Of a DNA stretch of 64,000 nt, positions 17,582-27,186 are shown piece after piece; position 1 is the first letter of the stretch, and every line of letters begins with the position of its first letter. Below the pieces are notes generated by a model. It made no database searches, was not told the DNA's origin, and saw only the letters and a program-made list of their open reading frames with translations. This stretch comes from CBDFHC01 sp965247585. Its GTDB lineage: Bacteria > Chloroflexota > Dehalococcoidia > Lucifugimonadales > GCA-2712585. The stretch spans positions 992,001 through 1,056,000 of the forward strand of contig CBDFHC010000004.1 of assembly GCA_965247585.1 (NCBI GenBank). Reading direction: 5' to 3'. The translations under genes were made by a program, and so were the position numbers.

Positions 17582-19303
17582 CTACTCCAAGATCACCTCA
17601 TACGCGGTCGGTCCCGCACTCAGGTACCAGTTGGACGCAAAGTTGGCCAGGTGTACATGGGCAACGTAGTGTCCTGGAGTTGCCCGGCCGCCCTCGAAGT
17701 GCATCTGGTCCCAGGTCATGGTGAAGGAGGCGGTCTCGTCGGGTTGCAGGACGCGGCGCTCGTCTCCGTGGCGCAGAACAGCCACGTCTCGGTGTTCCAG
17801 AAGGCTGTGGATAACCACTCTCGGGGGCACGTAATCCAAGGGGACGGGCCAATCGCTGGTGTTGGTGAGCGTAAGAGTCAGCATCACCGGTTCGCCCTTG
17901 ACGTATGCCGATTTGTCGGTTTTCAGTTCCCACCCGTAGGGGTACTGGTAGTCATCACTGGAGTCATAGCCCGGCGGGCGGAGACGCGCAGCGGTCACCA
18001 TTGAGTGCGGCGAGCTGGAAGGCGCTCCCTCCATGAGCGCCTCGAACGAGCGCAGGCCATTGGTGGCAAAGGCGGCTCCCAGGTGATTCCCATCGTCCGT
18101 GCCGCAGAGGACGAGGTCGGACGCGCCGCCCTCCCTGTCCCACCAGAGCGCGATGTACCGCGCGCTGCCCAGCAGTTCCCCATCGGCCCCGCGCAGTTCC
18201 TGGGGCGTGGCGTAAAGCAGCTCCAGTATCGTACCCAACTCGGGCGGGCGCACGGATCCCGGCCGCTTCTTGCTAAGACTTTCCAGTGGGACCGGCTCTC
18301 CCAGGTCCTTAAGCGCCTCCTGCACGGGCTCGGTCAACAGATCTCGGGTCACCGGCCCGTCCACGGCCTTGGTTCCGTCCGGCCTGTAGTAGGCGACCGC
18401 AGCGGGGGTGATGTCGAGATCTGAAGGGGGGCGCTCCAGCAGATGGATCGCCGAATCCAGCAACACGGCCGGTAAATATCTAAGGGACAGCCCGCCCCAA
18501 ACGATCGACTGGCCATAAAAACGCCCAGCGTGGCTCGCAAGACCGATGGGTGTACCATCGCCTGCCACCACCACGGTGCCCCGTTGGAGGGAGGGTGTGT
18601 AGTCCCGGTGCAGTGCGACGAGATGGTTCGGCGCGTTGAGACTGGGGCTGGCGTAGGTCTCCTTTACAACGAGCTCACCGCCGTCCTCGTCACGGATCAG
18701 GAGCAACACTGGCTCCCCAGGCGCTACCCTCCCGCGGTCTACAGGCGCTACGACGAGGTCTCTAGCAGCGATGGTAAGCAGTGCTGCGCCAGTGCGGGGA
18801 TCGAAGCGCTCAAGCTCAGCAGTGAAGACGCCCCGGCCGGATACCGTCACCGACAACGAAGCGATTTCCTCCATGAGGTCAAGCACGGTGAGCACAGTGC
18901 CGTCGGCGACGACTAGCCCCTGCTGGTCCCGAGGGCGGCCGCTGGCCCGCTCGACGCTCACGCGCACTACGGCGTCCCGCCAAGCTTCGACGGATGCTGG
19001 CAGTGCGGGAGGCGGCAGATCGGGGTAGGCCACAACCTCCGCCGAAGGGCTTTCTGTTGGGTAGGGGATGGGAGTAGTGTTTGAGAACGGTGTGGCCGTC
19101 GGCGTCGTCAGGTCCGGTGTAGGGGTCGGCTCCGGGACGCGGTACGTGCAGGCGTTCACGAGGGCACCGGACAACGGTGGCGTGGCCTCTTCCGAAGGCG
19201 GCTGCGTATTTGGAATCTGTTGGGTTGCAGATGGCGCGGCGGTGGAGCAGGCGGCCAGCACTAGCACCGCTAACCCAAGGATGCTGGGGATCAGAGGTGA
19301 CAT
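17582..19303 (-). CDS. Lipoprotein: degenerate trypsin-like domain plus BsuPI-like domain
   Basis: About 573 residues from ATG 19303 (the frame opens at 19342). Lipobox VLAACS, then a long Thr/Pro linker. Residues ~120-290 have the rhythm of an S1C/HtrA-type protease barrel (AWRDAVVRVSVE, VVADGTVLTVLDL, then GTPIGLASHAGRFYGQS), but no catalytic Ser-Asp-His set is obvious. The C-terminal ~110 residues look like an intracellular-proteinase-inhibitor (BsuPI) beta-sandwich: SAYVKGEPVMLTLTLTNTS, then LQPDETASFTMTWDQ and GHYVAHV. Likely an outer-surface protein; substrate binding or protease inhibition is inferred, not shown. Confidence 0.7.
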   Translation of the reverse strand: MSPLIPSILGLAVLVLAACSTAAPSATQQIPNTQPPSEEATPPLSGALVNACTYRVPEPTPTPDLTTPTATPFSNTTPIPYPTESPSAEVVAYPDLPPPALPASVEAWRDAVVRVSVERASGRPRDQQGLVVADGTVLTVLDLMEEIASLSVTVSGRGVFTAELERFDPRTGAALLTIAARDLVVAPVDRGRVAPGEPVLLLIRDEDGGELVVKETYASPSLNAPNHLVALHRDYTPSLQRGTVVVAGDGTPIGLASHAGRFYGQSIVWGGLSLRYLPAVLLDSAIHLLERPPSDLDITPAAVAYYRPDGTKAVDGPVTRDLLTEPVQEALKDLGEPVPLESLSKKRPGSVRPPELGTILELLYATPQELRGADGELLGSARYIALWWDREGGASDLVLCGTDDGNHLGAAFATNGLRSFEALMEGAPSSSPHSMVTAARLRPPGYDSSDDYQYPYGWELKTDKSAYVKGEPVMLTLTLTNTSDWPVPLDYVPPRVVIHSLLEHRDVAVLRHGDERRVLQPDETASFTMTWDQMHFEGGRATPGHYVAHVHLANFASNWYLSAGPTAYEVILE

Positions 19304-19323
19304 GATCCTACTTTCACGATGCA

Positions 19324-21225
19324 CTAGGCGCACGGTCTCCATTCGACATCCAAGGGCCAGGGTTTGAACTGTATGGTTCGGCCGCTTTCGGCGGTGAATA
19401 CTGCCAGGTTATCGTTGACCAGTTCCATGATGCCCACACTATCGGCGGGAGCCCAATCCAGTGGCGGATTGCCGCTACCGTCGCTCAGCATTGGATCGGC
19501 CATCCAGAGTCGCCCATCGAAACGAGCGTCGCGAATACCGCAGTGGACGTATAACGTGTATGGGTAGCCTGTCCCAATTTCTACACCTGGTCCCTGTGGC
19601 GGTCCCTCAAGGTGATCCTGCCCTGGCGTAGGCATTGGCGCGGGTGTCGGTGTTGCAGTGGGGGACGGGCTATCCGAAGTCGTGGGTATCTGCACTTGCA
19701 ACTCGTGGGTCTCCGTTACAAGCACCTCATCAGGTGGCCCCAAATCAGTCTGGCCCAACGTCAAGACACCACGCACTACGTAGGTACCAGGAGGAACGGG
19801 CTCTCCCCGGTTGTCCACCTGCTCCCACTCGCCAACGAACTCCAGCTCCTCACCGGGTTCCAGAGTCTTGCCATCCAGCGGTTCCTCGATAATCGTGCCG
19901 CACTTCCAGTGCCATACCTGCTCTCCGTCAGGAGTCGAGACCTCGAAGTCATAGGGAGGTCTGCCACCGAGGACAAAGCTCACCGTCCCATCACTGACGT
20001 TCCGCAACGTCAGTTTCATCTGCACCGTCTCTCCGTAAGGGGCCTGGGACACCACGTCCAGCGAATAGTCGACGGCTCTGAGGAACGCCTCGTCCGGAGG
20101 CTCCCCAGGATCAATAGGCCATGGGTGAATGCCGTCACATCCAACCTCGATGACAATGGCTTCTCGTGGGACATCCAGTGTCGCCAGGGCAGCCTCCCAT
20201 TCCTCACGAGCCCCGCGCAGTGGATAAAGGCCGATGTCGATGCGGTTCTCCGTTTCGTTCAGGTCAGTCCAGGCAATACCTCTGATACCCCAGATCACGT
20301 CACCTAACCTCTCATACCACATGGCCAGCTCGCCTATGCTGTATTCCGCCTCAACCAGCGTCTGGGGCGGAGTCGTGGTGCTCCTGGCAGTCGGAACTGC
20401 CACAGCGGTCGACCTGGTCTCGCTCCACACGACTTCCGTGCCGTCCATAACACGCTTGCTGATCTTTGCCGGGCCAGAGGGGGCCGTCTCGCGAGTCCCT
20501 CCCTCCCAACTGAAGGCTCCATGGTCGAGCGACACATTTCCTAGTTGCAGCACGCTCCCGTCCGAGAACTCAATGCTCAGCTCGACTCTCTCCCCTTCGT
20601 GAAAGCCCCCTCCGGAAATAGTGAACCGTTCACTGAGGCTTATCGGGTCTGGGAGTATCTTGAAGCGCTCGACCCTTGGCATGTACTCTTGGGCGCGCTC
20701 GAACCTCTCCGTCAGCGTGGTCGACACCACCACGTCGTTACGGTGGAGCAACTGCCAGTGGTCCGGCACGGGCAGGCAGTTCGTCTTCCTCTCTTCCGGT
20801 GTGAGTTCGCATCTCCTCACCTGGCGGACCGACCAGGTTGTGCCGTTACGGAACCTGACGTTCATGGTCAGGCTACGGACCGAGGCCCCGATGAGTTCCT
20901 CATCCATCTGCACGGCCGTTCCGTCCGCCATCGCACCGAGCAACCGGTCGATGACCGGCGCGTCAGCGTCCAGATCTCCCCACAGGGGGTCGTAGCGCCC
21001 CGGGAACAGGAGTGGGGGTTGGCGTTCTTGGGACGCGTACACGACCTCTACGTCCGCAGCCTCGACAAGCGGCACCGGCAACGTGGGCTCGACCGTAGGT
21101 TGCGTCTCAGCGTCGTTGCATGCTACTACGGTCAGCATCAGGAGAACTGCCAGCCCTCCAATGATAGTCCGGGTCGTCACCCCGAGCCGTCGTCCTAATC
21201 TCAGTTCCTTGCCGTGAAGCCTCAT
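19324..21225 (-). CDS. Lipoprotein with BsuPI-like domain
   Basis: 633 residues. N-terminal positive stretch and hydrophobic core end in LTVVACND, a lipobox. Contents in order: an extracellular N-domain with paired Cys (RRCELTPEERKTNC), an Ig-like segment (ISGGGFHEGERVELSIEF), a BsuPI-like domain at about 390-510 (ETVQMKLTLRNVSDGTVSF to EPGEELEFVGEWEQ and PGTYVVRG), a Thr-Pro linker, and a C-terminal module (TLYVHCGIRDARFDGRLW). It lies 20 bases upstream of the next lipoprotein gene and probably shares a transcript with it. Confidence 0.7.
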   Translation of the reverse strand: MRLHGKELRLGRRLGVTTRTIIGGLAVLLMLTVVACNDAETQPTVEPTLPVPLVEAADVEVVYASQERQPPLLFPGRYDPLWGDLDADAPVIDRLLGAMADGTAVQMDEELIGASVRSLTMNVRFRNGTTWSVRQVRRCELTPEERKTNCLPVPDHWQLLHRNDVVVSTTLTERFERAQEYMPRVERFKILPDPISLSERFTISGGGFHEGERVELSIEFSDGSVLQLGNVSLDHGAFSWEGGTRETAPSGPAKISKRVMDGTEVVWSETRSTAVAVPTARSTTTPPQTLVEAEYSIGELAMWYERLGDVIWGIRGIAWTDLNETENRIDIGLYPLRGAREEWEAALATLDVPREAIVIEVGCDGIHPWPIDPGEPPDEAFLRAVDYSLDVVSQAPYGETVQMKLTLRNVSDGTVSFVLGGRPPYDFEVSTPDGEQVWHWKCGTIIEEPLDGKTLEPGEELEFVGEWEQVDNRGEPVPPGTYVVRGVLTLGQTDLGPPDEVLVTETHELQVQIPTTSDSPSPTATPTPAPMPTPGQDHLEGPPQGPGVEIGTGYPYTLYVHCGIRDARFDGRLWMADPMLSDGSGNPPLDWAPADSVGIMELVNDNLAVFTAESGRTIQFKPWPLDVEWRPCA

Positions 21226-21692
21226 CGTATAAAGCGATCCTCTCTATCGGAAATTGCGTCGCTCCAGGAAGGACTCCCTGTCCTGCCGCGCCGCTCAACC
21301 GACACATCCGATTGAGGATACGACTGGTAGACGTATCCGCCCAAGAGAAAGTTCCCGATGTACGAACGAAACCGGACAGCTTTCCCACGCTGGCCCCGTC
21401 CATACATCACCGCGCTAGAGTGAGCCCATACTTGATAGTACGCTTCAAACCAAGAAAACGTTCCCTCACAGGGGCGTTCCGGCGGGGTCGGCGCAGGTGA
21501 TGACCGGACTTAGCTGGCAACCTTCCTGCGGGCCCGAGCATAGATGTCGATCCTTCCGGCTTAATGAGATTCGCTGCCTCGCCGAGCGCATGACCTACAC
21601 CACAGCACTTCCTCCTGACCATCCAGATTCCTGCTGATCAGGAACAACGCGGCAGGCGGAACCATTGCGAGCCACAGTGATGCTGTCATCGG
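21226..21692. other. Stretch without a recognisable gene
   Basis: Region upstream of the lipoprotein operon. Only short frames without family character were seen. It presumably holds the operon promoter, but no convincing -35/-10 pair was found. Confidence 0.5.
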
Positions 21693-22451
21693 CTACGAAT
21701 CACCCAACGCAGCTCTTTCGTCGCCTTGCCTCCATTTCAGAATGTTCCATATCGCAAGCCCTACAAGGACCAGCGCGACCGGGCCATACAGGTGTGCAGT
21801 TGTCAGGAATACCGGCGGAGCAAGGGATGCCCCCAGGTACAGCAAGGACAGTCCCAGGCCCAGGAAACCCCAACGCCCCCTGTTACGGTCGCTCCAGATG
21901 ATCGCAGACCCCGCGGCAACCCCTATCAATCCAATCGGCGCTAGGACGGCTGACCAGTACGGGGCTCGCGTTGAAGTCAATGAAGGAAGCGATACAGCGA
22001 TGAAGAGCGCACTTAGGACTATCGAGCAGCAAGCAGCTACCAACGACGCAATGGCAAGGTGGCTCACGGGCATCCTGTGGCCTCGTAACCGGCGGAGGTA
22101 CTGCCTCGCTATCCAGCTCACACAGAATGCCACAGATGCCCCTCCGCCATAGATTAAGGTGAGCATTACGACGAACGCTATAGGCTCGGAGTCTGATGAG
22201 AGTGGCCCATAGATGGCCGTCGCGATGGAGAGGCTGACCAACATGCCGATAGGGAAGAACCAGGCATGCTTTAGCTCTGGCGACAACCAACCTGCAACGA
22301 AGGGGGACAGTGGGATTGCCATGGCAAGGATGAGCAGCCAGGTGCTCGTGGCACTGTCAAACACCGTGAAGCCCAACGCGACGCCTTCGCCTGTGATAGC
22401 GGCCAGTCCAGCCGTCACTACGGAGTGGCCTTTGGGGAGAGCCAACGTCAC
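21693..22451 (-). CDS. Polytopic membrane protein, unknown function
   Basis: 252 residues, about seven hydrophobic helices, among them STWLLILAMAIPLSPFVAGW and PVALVLVGLAIW. GTG start with GAGGGAG about seven bases upstream. The start overlaps the stop of a 34-residue GNAT-like fragment by four bases (GTGA), so translation may be coupled to it. No transporter signature is recognised. Confidence 0.65.
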   Translation of the reverse strand: MTLALPKGHSVVTAGLAAITGEGVALGFTVFDSATSTWLLILAMAIPLSPFVAGWLSPELKHAWFFPIGMLVSLSIATAIYGPLSSDSEPIAFVVMLTLIYGGGASVAFCVSWIARQYLRRLRGHRMPVSHLAIASLVAACCSIVLSALFIAVSLPSLTSTRAPYWSAVLAPIGLIGVAAGSAIIWSDRNRGRWGFLGLGLSLLYLGASLAPPVFLTTAHLYGPVALVLVGLAIWNILKWRQGDERAALGDS

Positions 22452-22552
22452 GAAGTCTCCCTCATAACGGTAACATCAGAGCAGGGTCGCCATAGGTCTG
22501 CTGCTACCGCGTCGTCTGATTCCGTGTATGGCCTAATCTCCAGCTCCATCAT
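22448..22552 (-). pseudogene. N-terminal fragment of a GNAT acetyltransferase
   Basis: 34 codons beginning MMELEIRPYTESDDAVAADL and Trp. This is the characteristic first strand and helix of GNAT N-acetyltransferases (IRPYxxxD, then a V-x-x-LW helix). AAAGGA precedes the ATG pair. The rest of the acetyltransferase is missing: the frame stops at a TGA overlapping the downstream GTG start. It may now act only as a coupled leader for the membrane protein. Confidence 0.5.
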
Positions 22553-23082
22553 GTCCTTTCCCTCACACCTCCCTGGCATTGATGGTGTCTCCGTGAGGAT
22601 CTAACCGTGCATCACTGGTCGTAGGAAGCGCCTCGAGATTCGGGCTGCTTACCTCCACCAACTGGACAAAATCAAAAATCTTCATCCGGCAGACACAATA
22701 GCAACGGAAAACTCAGGTACTCCTGGGCGGTCGGTTTGGGTCCATTCAAGCTAGGTCGGATTATTGGCCAGCAGCGTGCCCCACAACAGCCTGGCGGAGA
22801 GTGTGGGCCGTAGGGAACGGGCGTGGAACGCGAGCGAGCAAGCACACCGGGGCCAGCTAGGTCTGCCGGAGTTCAAGCTAGCGAGCCGGGATGGCTCGAC
22901 TCCCTGTGATTGGTTCGATGCCTGTCGACTAGGCTAAGCCCTCGCAATCATCGAAGAGGGTAAATATGACCAAGGCCTTGCGGCACTTGTGGGTGTGAGC
23001 CTGGATTCCGCGCGAGCAGGCGACATAGGACTTTGCCAACTATTAGTGTTGAGGCCTTTTCAGTTGACTTACCAGCCATCCA
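22553..23082. other. Gene-poor stretch with recombinase-tail core
   Basis: No coding region is supported. On the minus strand 22662-22676 reads TTTGA-TTTTG-TCCAG, with gaagat upstream and ttggtgg downstream. This is the same core as the serine-recombinase tail relics, but the flanks are more decayed than elsewhere. Confidence 0.45.
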
Positions 23083-24327
23083 CTACGCTAGTTTGGCAAG
23101 GAGGAACTCAGCCCCAAGGAATATCATGAAAGAGGCGACAGGGGCGAGGAACGCAGTGAAGAACCGTCGGATAGAGGCAATATCGAAAGGCCAGACGGGA
23201 AAGGCCCTGGTTAAATCATAGAGGTCCTGTAGTGATTTGATCCTGTTGACGAGGTCAACACTAAGCAAGTCTCCAGACGGCGGAGCGTCCCGACTTTCCC
23301 CTTCAGCATTCAGAGCGCTGCGAGCGCCTATATACGCCTTGTCGAACTCTTCGGAAAGCAAGTCCAGCCGGTCCCTTTTGGCCCTTTCCATTGCCCTATG
23401 AGCCGGCCACAACGTAAGTAGGAACGCTAGCGGTGACAGCACTGCATACACGATCAGGCTCACCAAGAGCACAGGATCGCTAACTATCTCAGATATACCA
23501 GGGTCTCCCTCTGCCCTGGACACTATTGAGACGTAGGCCAACAAGATCAAAAGAAGTCCAATAACTGCGATAAACCACGTCATCCGTGTTGCAAACTCAT
23601 GCAACGCCGAAAGTCCGCCACAACGATCGGGATGCCAAGGACGAAGCCGAACAATCTCTCCCGACCTGGATGTGAAAACTCGGAAAAGTCCCGTTATCGT
23701 CGCGATGTATCGAGCGGCTATAGAGGTGATTAGGAACCAGACCAGCCAAATAGCTGGGATGGCTATCATGTAGAAGAGCCAGATATCCCTTCCAATCCGG
23801 GGAGTTCTCTCCCAGATGTTATTGAATCCTTGAATGATGAGAGCCACCGTTACTACGATGGCCAACAATGCCGGGACCAAATGCCAGCCGGCCGCCTTCA
23901 TGAGGCCCTCAATCGAACGTTCACCGCTTCTCACAATGTTTCTAACGTCATCTCCGATGACACCGTCTCGATCCAGTGGTAGACGGGCGAACAGGGTGCC
24001 GCTACTCCGCATGATCCACGGATAAAAGGCCGCAAGCAATGGAACCGTGACGAATTGATAGACCACAACGGGCCAATGCCCAAACTGCCAACTCACGAAG
24101 TCGCCAAAACGAGCCCCACCCTGCCACAGGGCATATCCCAAGACAGCTACCAAGTGTAGAAACGCGACAATGATGAATGCGAATACGACTGCGCCGAGGG
24201 ACGATATACGGAGTCGCTGAACCAGAAACCTCGCCACAGGGTCCCGGACGTAGGAATCAAATTCGAGGGCATTGCCAGACTCTGGAGTCTCCGATTGCCT
24301 CCTCTGCAACATGCTTCTCAAGACCAT
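23083..24327 (-). CDS. Integral membrane protein, unknown function
   Basis: 414 residues with about six to seven hydrophobic helices: residues ~45-70, 85-105, 155-175, 190-215, 255-280, 290-315 and the C-terminus. A cytosolic-looking charged segment WPAHRAMERAKRDRLDLL precedes a Glu/Asp-rich loop. No catalytic motif is visible except HPDRCGGLSALHEF, a His/Asp/Cys-containing loop between helices. No family is recognised. Confidence 0.65.
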   Translation of the reverse strand: MVLRSMLQRRQSETPESGNALEFDSYVRDPVARFLVQRLRISSLGAVVFAFIIVAFLHLVAVLGYALWQGGARFGDFVSWQFGHWPVVVYQFVTVPLLAAFYPWIMRSSGTLFARLPLDRDGVIGDDVRNIVRSGERSIEGLMKAAGWHLVPALLAIVVTVALIIQGFNNIWERTPRIGRDIWLFYMIAIPAIWLVWFLITSIAARYIATITGLFRVFTSRSGEIVRLRPWHPDRCGGLSALHEFATRMTWFIAVIGLLLILLAYVSIVSRAEGDPGISEIVSDPVLLVSLIVYAVLSPLAFLLTLWPAHRAMERAKRDRLDLLSEEFDKAYIGARSALNAEGESRDAPPSGDLLSVDLVNRIKSLQDLYDLTRAFPVWPFDIASIRRFFTAFLAPVASFMIFLGAEFLLAKLA

Positions 24328-24461
24328 CTATCTCACCCCCGCGGAATGTGAATCACCTTAAGGCGCCTGTTGCTTTGGTCTATACTGAGGAGCAGGTCTT
24401 TGGGCCACCTATAGTGGGAGAGACTCACATTGGGCGCCTATTGCGAATAGTAGAATCTACA

Positions 24462-25481
24462 ATGTCAACTCCAGAGAGAATATCGTCCACATTATTTTTG
24501 ATAGGCGCCGCCATACTCTTGGTAGCATCCGTGGGCTGGGGTAATGTGCCGGCGATGCCGGCACATTATAGCATGGCCCTGGGAGTGCCCGGCGAAATAG
24601 TCACCGAACAACCATTGCTCCGGCTCCCACCCGAGGACTTGGAGAAGAATATCGGGATCCCGAAAGTGTTGTATTGCCAGAGTGAAAACCGTGAAGCAAC
24701 CTATTTCACCTACGTTTACGTCTGGTCCTTCAGCGATTCACCCTTAGTCAGCCGGGCTCTAGGATACCCGAGCCATCGTTGGGACTATGAACCCATAATC
24801 GTAAGAGTCGATAAAGAGTCGCGGGCAAGAGCCTATATATATGATGCGGGACACTACCGCGCTCGATCGACTTCGAACGCTCATTTCGAAGTTGTATCCG
24901 GAACGCATGCATTCAAGCCGTCGCAGGAACCTGTAGGCGAGAAGCTCGGCAGCGGGCAGTTCGAACCTCTAACCTCAGACTCATTGAACATGATCAACTC
25001 ACAACTGGAAAGGCTCCCTCGAATTCCTTTCAGGCCAGGTCTCAGCCTCTCCTGGGCCTGCAATGCTCCGTGGGAGGTGGAAAGGGTCGACGCCTTTTCA
25101 GGACCGACGGCCGTAGGCCGGATACCGCCTCAGGCAAATGTGCTCGGCGGCCTGGGTATTGGCATGATAGTGGCGGCTGTCAGCTGGCTTATCGTCCGGA
25201 TGGTTCGTGACTATCGAACTTGGTACGGATCCCGGGTTGCGGTGTTCGGGCTATGCGGAGCTATCGTGGGTGGGATGGTCGGATATGAGATCGTCTTTGG
25301 AGTCACTGGCTCCGGTGTGCCTCGAAGTATAGCAGTGGTTCTGGGCGTTCTGGCAGGCACGGCCGCAGGGACTGGAGCTTCAGGTCTGGCAGGCGCGATT
25401 GCTAGAAGCGGGTTTCTCAGCTCCCTTGTTGCTGGAGCGATCAGTTCTTTGGCTGCCACTATATTGACGGCGGTCTGGTGA
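24462..25481 (+). CDS. Membrane-anchored protein with large exported domain
   Basis: 339 residues from ATG 24462 (the frame extends to 24177, but the upstream part overlaps the divergent gene and lacks domain character). The N-terminus is a signal-anchor (SSTLFLIGAAILLVASVGWG). An extracytoplasmic domain of about 200 residues follows, with two Cys (YCQSEN and WACNAP). Four hydrophobic, Gly-rich helices close the protein (VLGVLAGTAAGTGASGLAGA). Function unknown. Confidence 0.6.
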   Translation: MSTPERISSTLFLIGAAILLVASVGWGNVPAMPAHYSMALGVPGEIVTEQPLLRLPPEDLEKNIGIPKVLYCQSENREATYFTYVYVWSFSDSPLVSRALGYPSHRWDYEPIIVRVDKESRARAYIYDAGHYRARSTSNAHFEVVSGTHAFKPSQEPVGEKLGSGQFEPLTSDSLNMINSQLERLPRIPFRPGLSLSWACNAPWEVERVDAFSGPTAVGRIPPQANVLGGLGIGMIVAAVSWLIVRMVRDYRTWYGSRVAVFGLCGAIVGGMVGYEIVFGVTGSGVPRSIAVVLGVLAGTAAGTGASGLAGAIARSGFLSSLVAGAISSLAATILTAVW

Positions 25482-25685
25482 AGATCGACCGAACTGTACT
25501 GTTGGCGCCATTTCCAACTAGGTCTGTTCACATCTGAGACCAGGGCAGTCATTCAGATGCCGAGCGGGTATTCCGGCACTATTGTGCGGAGTGGGAGGAC
25601 AATCAGACTCACTTGGAGTGGATTGAATCGCTGTGCTAGTATTCGCCTAGGTGTTTTGTACTCTGACAGTATCGGAGGGCAAGCT

Positions 25686-25853
25686 ATGGCGTTTTCGTGC
25701 CAGAATTGCAGTCATTCAACGGGAAGCTGCGTGGTCTGGAGATGTCCCAGATGTAAGGGTCTGTACTGCAACTGTTGCATCAAGACTGGTTTCTTCTCAG
25801 GTCGATGCGCGTGCGGTGGCAAGATCAGATCAGGGGACGCTGTTCGCGGCTAG
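25686..25853 (+). CDS. Small cysteine-rich zinc-ribbon-like protein
   Basis: 55 residues from ATG 25686, with GGAGGG seven bases upstream; the frame to 25557 is less likely. Cysteines are arranged as CQNC, C, CPRC, CNCC and CACG, enough for two zinc sites of treble-clef or ribbon type. No family name. It could bind nucleic acid or a protein partner. It stands alone, 176 bases before IS3 copy 3. Confidence 0.6.
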   Translation: MAFSCQNCSHSTGSCVVWRCPRCKGLYCNCCIKTGFFSGRCACGGKIRSGDAVRG

Positions 25854-26029
25854 TTAGTTACTTACCAAGGACCTTGACCAGGCTCCCATTTATCACAGGG
25901 TATTTGGGGAATCGCAATCTTTCATTGCTCCGCCTGAGCCGGAGCCACCGTCGGTGGTGGGAGTGAAGGCCCCAGCGTGCGCTCCAAGAGCATCCTGAGT
26001 TCATCAAGATAAAGCAGCTGGCCCACATG

Positions 26030-27186
26030 TGTTGGCAATCAGCACAAGTGGGACAGATTAGGACCCGAGAAGGTTATTATTATGAAGAGCTGCGTGGGAG
26101 CTCCCTGAGGGTCTTGTTGTAGCGTCTTCGCCGTTCTAACGTCTGGACCTGCACCTCCTTTCTCCGTTGGAGGATCTGCTCCCGCCTTCCGTTGAGCATG
26201 TCTGCGGGCGTCACGTTGCCCAGCGCCTTGTGATAGCGCCGGTAGTTGTAGTAGGCCACGAAGGCGGCGATTGCTGCTTCCAGGGCAGAAGGCATCTCGT
26301 AGGGGACCTGTTTGACGTCCCGCTTGATACTCTGGTGATAGCGCTCGAGCTTGCCATTGGTCTGAGGGTGGAACGGCGCGGCCAGAATGTGCTTGATTCC
26401 CACCAGGTGCAGGTAGTCTCTCAAGCCACGGGACACATAACCTGAGCCGTTATCGCTCAGCAGGCTGGTCCGGTCGGCCACTGGGACCTCAGTCATGCCG
26501 GTCTTGTCCACGGCCTCTTGGACCACCTCGATGAGAGAGTCGGTGGTCATGTCCCGCTGGAGCTTGTGGGCCAGTATGAAGCGGGAGTAGTCGTCCATCA
26601 CGGTGACCAGGTAGTAGTAGCCCCAACCGATCACCTTGAAGTAGGAGGCGTCGGTAGCCCACATCTGGTGAGGGCCGCTGGTCTTGCGATGGTACTCTTT
26701 GCCGGCCTTGAGCTGCATCTCGGGTGACTTCACAAGACCTTCTCTGCACAGGATGCGATACACAGTGGACTCGGATACAGCGAAGGCCAGGTTGTCTGTA
26801 GACCACGCTGCCAACTGGCGGCTACTTAGCTCCGGCATCTCCCTGGCCGCTTCCAGGATCGACCGTTCCTCCTGAGGTCTAAGGCGGTTCCACGGTGGAG
26901 CGCTGGCTCCAGGTCGGTCCTCGAGACCTTGTTGATGTTGTTGTCGCATCAACCACCGATAGTAGGTGCTCTTGGGAACACCCAGGTCTCTGAGCACCCG
27001 ACGCTTGGCCAGCGGTGATGCGGCTACACTGGCCAGGACCGTCGCCTTCTCAACGGCGCTCATCCGCTGGTACCGACGCCGTTCTGGGGCATTGGTATGG
27101 CCGTTTTTTTCAGACGGTAGACCTCGAGGGATAGCTCGGCTACCAGCTGCTTGAGCTCGCCGTTCTCCCGCTTGAGATCCTGGATC
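26030..27186 (-). mobile_element. IS3-family insertion sequence, copy 3 (truncated)
   Basis: Starts with TGTTGGCAATCAGCAC at 26030 and is near-identical to the two complete copies up to 27186, in the middle of orfA. The remaining ~390 bases, including the TGTAGACC end, are missing. An IS256-like end begins at the next base. The flank before TGT is ATG here, not AC as in the other copies. Confidence 0.9.
26080..27063 (-). CDS. IS3-family transposase OrfB (copy 3)
   Basis: Full-length 327-residue OrfB with intact DDE motif. One substitution (Arg for Gln in KLQQDMTT) distinguishes it from copies 1 and 2. Without a complete OrfA it cannot be made as the usual OrfAB fusion. The frame runs on upstream through the A7 run (27104-27110) into IS256 sequence. 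Confidence 0.88.
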   Translation of the reverse strand: MSAVEKATVLASVAASPLAKRRVLRDLGVPKSTYYRWLMRQQHQQGLEDRPGASAPPWNRLRPQEERSILEAAREMPELSSRQLAAWSTDNLAFAVSESTVYRILCREGLVKSPEMQLKAGKEYHRKTSGPHQMWATDASYFKVIGWGYYYLVTVMDDYSRFILAHKLQRDMTTDSLIEVVQEAVDKTGMTEVPVADRTSLLSDNGSGYVSRGLRDYLHLVGIKHILAAPFHPQTNGKLERYHQSIKRDVKQVPYEMPSALEAAIAAFVAYYNYRRYHKALGNVTPADMLNGRREQILQRRKEVQVQTLERRRRYNKTLRELPRSSS

